DNA from: Neofusicoccum parvum
Taxonomy: Eukaryota; Ascomycota; Dothideomycetes; Botryosphaeriales; Botryosphaeriaceae
Assembly (NCBI GenBank): GCA_020912385.1
Contig: CP087208.1
Span: forward strand, 2,976,001 to 3,040,000
Reading direction: 5' to 3'
DNA length: 64,000 nt
A program made the translations under genes and the position numbers. Within the stretch, counting starts at the first letter, position 1; every line of letters starts with the position of its first letter. The notes beneath the pieces are model-generated. The model saw only the letters and a list, made by a program, of their open reading frames with translations. It did not search any database and had not been told where the DNA came from. Positions 55,963 through 64,000 of this stretch are shown here, piece after piece.

Positions 55963-57882
55963 TCATCCCCTCTTTACTTCCAGCGAGTTACCCCTCTTCA
56001 CCTCCTCTTTCCACATCAACCGTTCCTCTTCCACAACTCCGGGTCCCTTGTAGACGCTCCCATACAACCCCGACGCCCAATCTTCACCCTCGCCCTTCTT
56101 AGGCGCCTTCTTGCGGTACCACCGCCCATACGCCAGCAAGTAGTACAGCCTGAAGGACAACAGGGCAAACTTGTCCCGCTCGAGGTCCTCGGGGTAGGTA
56201 GCGCCGAGATCCACAGCCGCAGCAATGCCGCTCATGATGGCAACCTCGTGGGCGTTGAGCAGGGTCCACGACGACGCGAAGCGCGTGTGCCGGCGGCCCT
56301 GCAGCAGCCACATCCACGGGACGACGAAGGCGTAGTGCGTCCACGAGTGGCAGAGCTGGTGCCACCAGTCCTTGCGGATGATCTTCGACTCGTCGATCTC
56401 ACTGTCAGTCCACAGGTGCCCGTCCCTCTGCTTGTTCAGGAAGATGGTTTGGAACACGTGGTTGTCGAAATCAACGTCCGGCGGGAACTGCGCCTGGTAA
56501 TTTGTGCAGTCAAAGCACATCTCCAGCTTGGTCATGTCGTCCTTGTACGGCTTGATGTAGTACATGGGCTTGAACGACTTCTTCGCGAACTCGCAGCGGG
56601 CGGTCATATCCACGCCGGAAAGGCTGTCGACCGCCTGTTCGGGGTTGTAGGCGTTCTCGTAGTGGCGCCGCATGTAATCGGCATCGCAATGGGTGATAGT
56701 GATGTCGTCGGAAAACTTAGCCGCGCCGAGGACACGGTTCTCGCGCCACGACGCCGTCTTACCCAGGAGACGCTTGGATGTGTCGGCCCTGTTCGAAACA
56801 AACATTAGCGCGTGCACGTCCGCCCAACGGGGGAGGTCCGCGAGCGTCGATGACGTACAGACAGCACAGCACCAGCTCATCGTAATGCTCCTCCACCTCC
56901 TGCGCGCCCGCATCCGCATTGCTCGTCTCATCCTCAGGCGCCCACGCGCTCGCCGGGCTGTGCCCGTCCGGCACCGGCGTCCGCGTGATCAACTTCACCG
57001 TCACCCCCTTCTTGTCTCTCCGCACCACCTGCGTCAGCTCCGTCGACAACCGCACCTCGACGCCCCTGCCCACCAGATCCTTCCGCCAGTCCTCGTAGAA
57101 CTCGCTGAACTTGGGGAACACCACCATCGGCGGCATGTTGCTCGCGATGCTGCGCTCGTCGGGCGGGTACCACATGCCGTAAGTCGGACTGGTGCACAGG
57201 CGCTCGAGGATGATGCTCGGGACGTCCGGGGTGTAGTTGCCGGTGCCGAGGAACAGCGCGATCATAGGCAGCGCGACGGCATTGGCAAACTCGGCGCTGA
57301 AGCGGAACAGCTTCATCAGGATGCGGATCGGCAGCAGCGCGAACACAAGCTCCAGCGCGCGCACGACGCGCAGCATGCGCGCGAAGCGCTTGACCTCGGC
57401 CTGGTGGCGCTCGAGCAGCCTGGTCGGGAAGACGTTGGTCCAGAAGGTCGAGTCCTTGCCGAACGAGACCTGCAGCTCGACCGGGTTGGCGGCGTGGCCC
57501 TGCCGCGCGAAGGCGGTCAGCGTGTGGTGGAAGATGTAGGAGCCGCCCTGGACGCCCTGGTTGAGCCAGCTGGCGCCGTGCTTGGTCTTGTCGATGGGGA
57601 TCGAGAAGGCTTGGCCGCCGCAGTAGTCGACCGAGTCGATTAGGGTGACGGAGAATGCGTCGGGGTGAGCGGAGAGGTGGTGGGCGCAGGACATGCCTGC
57701 GGCGCGTTAGTCGTGAGACAGGAGCTGCGGTTTGGGTGTGTGTGGGGTGGTGATCGTGGTGGACTACGCGTACCAGCTGCTCCGGCGCCGACCACCAACA
57801 CCTTCTTCCCCTTCGAGCCGTCGCGGTGAGACATGTCGTTCGTCGTCGGCAGCAGCGGCGGTTGCTCGTTGGAAGGGCGCAT
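55963..57882 (-). CDS. FAD-dependent oxidoreductase (amine-oxidase-like Rossmann type)
   Basis: Three exons, 57774-57882, 56859-57696 and 55963-56788, with introns of 77 and 70 nt, give 590 residues. The start at 57882 is the first ATG in frame. A second ATG 48 nt downstream (MSHRDG) would remove 16 residues. The dinucleotide motif reads VVGAGAAGMSCAHHL, split by intron 1, followed by LIDS and YCGGQAFSIP. This is the FAD fold of the COG2907/amine-oxidase-like group. The substrate is unknown. It is divergent from a Baeyer-Villiger monooxygenase about 2 kb away. Confidence 0.82.
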
Positions 57883-59843
57883 GGATGAGACAAATGCGTT
57901 GGCAATGCGGACCTCAAAGCCCTGATGTCGATGGTGTACCAACGGTGTTGAAGCTATCAAGGGATGCGGAGGTGGACGCGCATATTTGTCTCGCAGCGCG
58001 TGTGCGCGTGAGCAAAGAGCTCAAGCCTCCAATTCTTTGCGTCATGACTTCTCCGAAGTCAAAAAAGGCAGACAAGGAGTGGCCGAGCGGCTGCGATAGG
58101 TCAAGCGCCGATCTGCGGGTTCGATCTCGAAGCCGCTACCGCTGCCAGATGCAAGATTGCCGACCGCCAGACCGCTTAGATCCGGGGGTATACATCGGGG
58201 GCTGACAATCTAGGGCGTGTATGATTGAAGGATGGTGGGACATTGATGCATTGTGGATGTCCGGGCTGGATGTCTGCTGTGCGCTGAGGAGCACTGTGCT
58301 GTTTGTTTGTCGTGAGGGACCCGCGAGGTGATGACGTCACCTACTGAGCGCCAACCCTCCACCCCTCGCGGGACGCGTTGGCTCTTCACCGCGTGTCATG
58401 GCAGTAAGCTAGCTCTGATGGTTATCCCCTAGATATATAGATATCTTAACTCTTGCAGGAATAAGGATGAACACAACAGAACATTCGGGGGAGGAGAAGA
58501 GGATTAACTTTGATTAGATTTTGGTCACGTGTAATTAACGGGCTTTCCCCACCCTCCTCCACCTACTTACCATGAATTCACTTATCTGACTGCCCTAATC
58601 AGTACTCCAACGGTTTTCTACACCGGTTCACCTCTACACACCCACCTTCAGCTCTACCATCGACCATCTCCATCCGTCACTACGTCAGTTAACCAAAGTC
58701 GCTGGTAGCAATTTGGCAAGATAAATATTTGGTGAGAGTCATTCATTGTTGATTAACGTGATTGAAGAGGTTTGAGAATGTGGGTATCGTTCTCAATAAG
58801 TTCACTCTAGTTGTGCAACGACGTAGTGTTACACGAGGCTGCACGGCATTAAGAAAAGATTCGCAGGTCAACGCCAACGATGACTTGGGACTGCGTTGAA
58901 CAGTATCGAACCCACAATATGCATAGATGAAAGGGATGACTTTGTTAGAGTCATAGATTTGAACACATGAATGGATATCTATACGATTTGCCGCCTTGCT
59001 TATGCAGCTCCGTAGTTCAATAAACTGAATCTTCATCAAGCAGCCACTCCGTACAATAACTCTCGCTTGAGCTCGGCGATCAAGATAGGGCGTAAATCGG
59101 CATAAAGAAAACCCGAAGCCCCGCTCTGACTGCATGAGCTGGTAGCTACGTAGCGTGGCTACTGCGGGGCAACTCCGCACTCCGGGAGATACCCACATCA
59201 GTGTCCGGGTAAACTGTCTCACGAAATTGAAGACTTCAGGTCGTCGTAGGGGCCCTGTTCGCAGAACTCGGTCATATTCAGGACCTTACTGTGTAAAGAG
59301 ACTACCGTACGGTAAACTGCTGGTTGAGGAAATCGCTTGGGTCTTAATCCTCGATGAGCAAGCTTTAAAATGCCGGCTTAAGTTATCCCGTTACTGGAAT
59401 TCCAGTTCTATCTTGTTTAGGTGCAACTCTACCAGAGTTTAGAGCGTCCATTCAAAGAGTGGAATAGTTCCGCTGTTGCAGGTATCTATCAGACGTCATC
59501 CCTAACGGCATTCCTGAATTTTCAGCGCCGCTCCACCTCCGCCGTAGAAGGCGGAAGTAGATCGACTGTTTAACAGAGCACTACCAAGTTTTTGCTCCAC
59601 TATGAAACCCGAGGTGGGTAGCTGCTGATTGGCAAAGCCAGACAGTTGGCGGGACTGTTCCGCATACCTTGCCGGAGAATCTCCACTTCACCCTGCATTT
59701 CAGAGAAGCAGTCCAGCAGGATCATGGAGTATTTAAATGAGAGTTTCTTCACCTGGAATTGTTGAAGTAGTCTATGCTCCACCCAAGCTACCTTTATTTC
59801 ACAGTCTCGAGAATTGCAACTACGCCGTGGCACGACTTCAAAC
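57883..59843. other. Divergent intergenic region, 2 kb
   Basis: Lies between two oxidoreductase genes. It contains a tRNA-like A-box sequence near 58077 that I rejected, and AT-rich stretches after 58430. No gene is supportable, so it likely holds both promoters. Confidence 0.45.
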
Positions 59844-61762
59844 ATGGCTCCCGAAAATTTGTTCGATATCCGGACTCCTACATTTCCGACCATCCCTGAT
59901 GTCGTCCTAAACGATCCTCAGAATAGGCGTATCAAGGTCATCACCATAGGTGCAGGCGTAGCCGGCATCCTGAATGCGTACAACATTCAGAAGCAGTGCG
60001 AGAATGTTGAGCACGTGATCTATGAAAAAAACGCCGACATTGGAGGCACTTGGATCGAGAACAGGTATCCTGGGTGCGCTTGCGATGTTCCGAGCCACGC
60101 CTATACGTACCGTTTCGCCCCAAATGTGAGTGACCCCCAAATTCTGGAGAGATGAGCAGGCTGACACTGTTGATAGCCCGAATGGCCCCGTTTCCTCTCC
60201 AAGAGGGAAGATATCTGGGAATACCTCGATCGAGTCTGCAAAGTCTTCGATCTACGTAAGTACATGAACTTCAACGTCGAAGTCACCGAGGCGAAGTGGG
60301 ATGAGGATAGCGCGCAGTGGCAGGTGAAACTGCGCCGCACGAATCCAGATAACAGCACCGAAGAATTCGGGGATACTTGTGATCTCCTCCTTTACTGTGT
60401 CGGTATCTTGAACAACTGGCAATGGCCGGAAATCGAAGGTCTAAAGGACTTCAAAGGCAGGATCATCCACACAGCTCGCTGGCCCGAAGAGTACGACGTG
60501 GAGCAATGGAAAGATCAAAATGTGGTGGTCATTGGATCCGGCGCATCGAGCTTGCAAGTCGTACCATCAATGCAGCCGCATGTGAATAAGATGGATATTT
60601 TCATCCGAACCGTAAGTATAGAACCTCTCATTGTTCCCTTTTTACACTAAACCATCCTTAGGGCGTCTGGTTTGCACCTCTTGTGGATGATCTCCCCGAG
60701 GACTACCAGTATTCTCCGGACGAGATTGAGGAGTTTCGGCGCAACCCCAAGGCGCTTGTCGACCACGTTAAGCGTTTTGATTCACAGCTCAATGCTGGCT
60801 GGCCGATCATGTTCTCCAACAGCGAGGCCCAGGAAAAGACCCGCGCAGCCATCAAGGCCAAAATGTCCGAGTTAATCAAGGAAGAGCGCCTCCTAAAAGG
60901 TCCGCACATCCACGCATTCATCTATCTTTCTTACCCTCCCCTAATGCATCTATACAACCCAGGCTTCACTCCCCAATTCTCCGTCGGCTGCCGCCGCATC
61001 ACCCCGGGCACCACCTACCTCCACTCCATCCAACAACCCAACGTCTCCGTCCACTTCACGCCCGTAACACACATCACGCCCACCGGTGCCATCGGCAACG
61101 ACGGGCTCCTCCGCACCGCCGACACCATCATCTGCGCCACCGGCTTCGACGTCTCCTTCCGGCCGCGTTTCCCCATCATCGGCCGCAACAGCGCCAACCT
61201 AGCCGAACTCTGGAAGCAGAAGCCCGCGGCCTACCTCGGACTCACGGCGCCGTCGATGCCGAACTTCGCGGTGCAGGGGGGCCCGCCGACGCCGGTGCAG
61301 AACGGCACGCCGTTCGGCGTGTTCGGCGCCGCGGCGGGCTACGCGCTGCACCTGATCGCGAAGCTGCAGCGGGAGAACGTGCGGTCGGTGCAGCCAAAGC
61401 GGGAGGCCGCGGACGCGTTCGCGCGGCACGTCGAGGCCTTCCACCGCGGGTCGGTGTTCGGCGACGGTTGCCGGAGCTGGTACAAGGACGACGGGAGCGG
61501 GAGGGTCGGCGTGGTGTGGCCGGGCAGCGCGCTGCATTACAAGGCGGTGTTGGCGACGCCGAGGTGGGAGGATTACGAGATTGAGTATCGCGACGTGGAG
61601 AATAGGTTTTCGTGGATGGGGCTGGGGTTTGTCAAGGAGCAGCGAACTCCGGGCGCAGATTTGGGGCATTATCTGAAGGTGGAGAACATTGATCCTCGGT
61701 GGATGAAGGAGATGGGAATGACAGCAGTACCGGAACGTAAAGGAGGCGAAGGAAATGATTAA
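59844..61762 (+). CDS. Baeyer-Villiger monooxygenase (type I flavoprotein)
   Basis: Three exons, 59844-60125, 60177-60611 and 60662-61762, give 605 residues. GAGVAG at 36-41 binds FAD, and GSGASS near 215 binds NADPH. Between them lies the type I BVMO fingerprint F-x-G-x3-H-x3-W-P, as [12 protein letters not shown] (186-197). Introns are 51 and 50 nt, GT-AG. The enzyme inserts oxygen next to a ketone to form an ester or lactone. Its fungal relatives often act in secondary metabolism or steroid degradation. The next gene is a divergent FAD oxidoreductase. Confidence 0.92.
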
Positions 61763-63139
61763 AGCGCGATCTCTAGGAAGATACGCTAAGACGTAATTGG
61801 GGTCGTTCTTATGAAGTTCAGAAGGACAGTCTGAGGTAGTACAGCCGCACTACAACAGACACCCATATACATCCGTAAAGGCCCTAAGTGGGGAGGAATG
61901 AATTTCATTGTCCGTCTTTCTACTATTTCTATTTTATGCTAGGTGATATTGGCTTATCAAATTTGTGGTATGTTCTTTTCTCATATCGTGCGAGAAGGAA
62001 GTCTGCCTCGTTCAGCCAGCAGACTTCTACCTACTGATGTTCGGGGACGAAACTGCTGGAGATTTATTTATCTACCAATTAACGCCTTCTTTGTGCCGTC
62101 TCTTAATGAGAGAAAGACTATGCACTATCATCACCGTCTTCTATTCTCTCGCCGTAAAGTTTCCTTATTTGGTAAGAGCTCGCGTGCGCCCGTATCGCAC
62201 CAAGCAGGTACATCTCCACATGCATACAGGCTCTCCTCTGACTCTAATACGTGGACAATCACTCAACGCCTCTCCGCATGAACTTGCTCACCAATCCAAC
62301 CCAGCCGATTGGCCTCGCGCCGCTCGCATTCGCTGCACGACAATCTGCCAGTAAATCTCCGCCAACGCCACCCGCACATGCACGAAAACCCGATCCCGAA
62401 AAGCGCTCTCCAAACCTCCGACTCCCCGACATCCGCGCTTACCGGCGCGCCGTGATCGAGAGCAGAGGCGTCCGAGCCTCAACATCCCCCACACGCCGTC
62501 CTCCCCACGAAAAAGAGGCTGAGCAGCAAATACCCTCACCTGGAACCCCCACCGAAGAAAGACCTCATCGGCCCCCTCCGCCCTCCTCTGCCAAAAATAT
62601 TTCCACCCACCAAGCATCGGAGTCCACCACCAGTCGCGGCTGCAGGTACGAAGGAAGGCCGGCCTAGCCCGAAAAGGCAGGTCCGAGCTTGCTTTCAGCC
62701 ATCCGCACCGGCGGTCTCCACAAGCCGATTTTTTTTTTCTTTCTCGAAGGAATCGAGGGCCTGGCGGATTACGTATGCCCGGACCATGCAATCTGTGCTA
62801 GAGCGAAACAGGCCGGTTGAGCCGCTGGGCTTTTGGGGGCCAGGTGGGTTTCCTTGCTCGTTCTTGTGTCTGGCATGTGAAAGGGATGGAGGGAGATGGC
62901 GGGTCTGGACTCTTCGTTTCTGGTCTGGTGATTCCAACGGCGGGCAGCGGGTTTGATGCTGCGATTAGAGTTTCTTTCTAGTCTGCTTTTTCTCCTCCCG
63001 TTACGTGAATGATGCTGCATGAGGTATCTGATCGAAAACGACCGCCAAAAAAAAAAGAAAATGCGTAGCCGCCCGTCCCGTAAACAAACCAGTCCATTAT
63101 CGTGAACAATCCACCCCAAACGCCATCCCAACCCCCTCC
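61763..63139. other. Intergenic region
   Basis: About 1.4 kb. It contains a T-run at 62730 and an A-run near 63047. Frames on both strands are short and lack motifs. Confidence 0.45.
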
Positions 63140-64000
63140 TCACATCGCGTGGTAGCACCTCGTGCTGACCGCCAGCCCCGGCTTCCCCGCCTCGAGGCTG
63201 TCCACCTCGTCGAGCTGGACCCACTCGCCGCTGCGGCCCCACTCGGCGCTCTTCGCACCCCCGACGAAGCCTTCATCCGCCTTGCTGACCCTCTGCACGA
63301 TGCTCGTGTTCGCGTCGATGCCGCCGCGGCTGCCGGCGGTGCCGTGCCCGTAGTAGCTGCCGCCGCTCTGTGGGCCGTACGTCTTGCCACCACGGCTGCC
63401 GGCCAGCGCCGGGCAGCACTTGTACAGCAGGGCGCGCATGGCCGGCAGGCAGGCGCACAGGATGCCCGCGTGCACCTCGATCGTCGACCAGTAGCCGATG
63501 GGGACGTAGTCCCAGGTGATGTTTTGCGAGTTGGCGAACTGGATCATCCATTTGAGGCGGAGCATGGAGACGATGGTGACGCTGTGGGGGAAGAGTTAGT
63601 CTGTGGATGTGGTTGTGGTGGTGTGGAGGGACGCAAGGGGGTGGAGCGAGGTCGGGGTGCAACGTGGTGGGTGAAGGAGTGAACTTACAATAACCCGACT
63701 GAGAACATGCACATGACGTGAATCTTCTTCCGTGCGCTCAGCACCAACTTCCATACTTGCGGCACCGGTAGCGTGATGACCACGAGGTCGAGCACAATGT
63801 TCATCGCCGCGCTCGACCACCCCAGTGCGTTCATGCTAATACACTTCCCCTCATGCTCGCCATCCCAATGCTTCCAGGCCAGGTTGATTGGTTTGCATTG
63901 CAGCGAGACAGCTGTCACGAAGGTAATGGCGTAAGCGGCGCAGCAGAAGATGACGAGGTAGACGATGATTCGGAAACGCTGCGACGGGAAGATACGGAGG
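63140..64000 (-). CDS. SAT4/rhodopsin-domain membrane protein (partial, 5' end off window)
   Basis: The visible part has two exons, 63689-64000 and 63140-63581, with a 107-nt intron (GTAAGT to CACAG), and the upstream part is beyond the edge. It contains helices around RIIVYLVIFCCAAYAITF, the conserved segment CKPINLAWKHWDG with Trp and Cys, a helix MNIVLDLVVITLPVP, another helix after VGL, and the CACLPAMRALL end. A Gly/Ser-rich cytosolic tail follows. This is the SAT4 (fungal rhodopsin-domain) family, including PTH11-like proteins. Function unknown, possibly a sensor or a transporter-like protein. Confidence 0.88.

Noticed and set aside
58070..58170. tRNA-like A box (TGGCCGAGCGG) with GGTTCGA downstream
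   Set aside because: There is too little sequence between them for an anticodon arm, and T-stem and acceptor stem pairing fails. Probably chance.
58743..59222. 159-codon minus frame
   Set aside because: No ATG context, motif or conserved composition, and it lies in an AT-rich intergenic region.
62720..63060. T-run near 62730 and A-run near 63047
   Set aside because: Short homopolymers with no inverted repeat or RNA structure around them.

Overview
The window reads as nuclear DNA of a filamentous ascomycete (Pezizomycotina). Genes carry short GT-AG introns of about 45-110 nt with CTAAC/CTGAC-type branch sites, ATG contexts are eukaryotic, and the gene families are typical of mould genomes: a HET-domain protein, an SAT4/rhodopsin-domain protein, Zn2Cys6 and bZIP-DUF3425 regulators, a fungal CorA-like protein and a CSC1/OSCA channel. 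I cannot name the genus. Exon structures were assembled by hand from reading frames and splice sites; no database was searched.

Layout. 1-8 kb: a small 2EXR/F-box-like protein, a CocE-type serine hydrolase with eight exons, and a two-exon HET protein. 8-14 kb: an SDR, a bZIP-DUF3425 regulator, and a membrane protein whose 3' part is broken. 15-21 kb: an SDR and a proline racemase-family enzyme transcribed divergently, then an AAAP amino-acid permease and a small cupin. This looks like a possible amino-acid or imino-acid use island, and a 494-bp hAT-type MITE lies just behind it.

21.9-30.4 kb: a cis-CaaD-like tautomerase, a cinnamoyl-CoA/dihydroflavonol reductase-like enzyme, a secreted epoxide hydrolase-like protein, a phytanoyl-CoA dioxygenase-like protein, and a nine-exon Zn2Cys6 (ARCA-like) regulator divergent from the dioxygenase. 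This could be a small catabolic or secondary-metabolite locus with its own regulator. 30.4-33.1 kb has no supportable gene. 33-45 kb: GH27 alpha-galactosidase, a second large membrane protein, an SDR, an HSL-type esterase, an intronless bacterial-type D-aminopeptidase, and a pirin.

45-64 kb: a doubtful F-box-like locus with a perfect 30-bp inverted repeat, a CorA-like membrane protein, a 1267-residue CSC1/OSCA channel, a FAD oxidoreductase divergent from a Baeyer-Villiger monooxygenase, and the 3' part of an SAT4/rhodopsin-domain protein running off the right edge. The points most worth a second look are the hAT MITE, the likely bacterial origin of the D-aminopeptidase, the Ser/Cys racemase-family enzyme in its transport context, the 21.9-30.4 kb enzyme cluster, and the inverted repeat near 45.7 kb.
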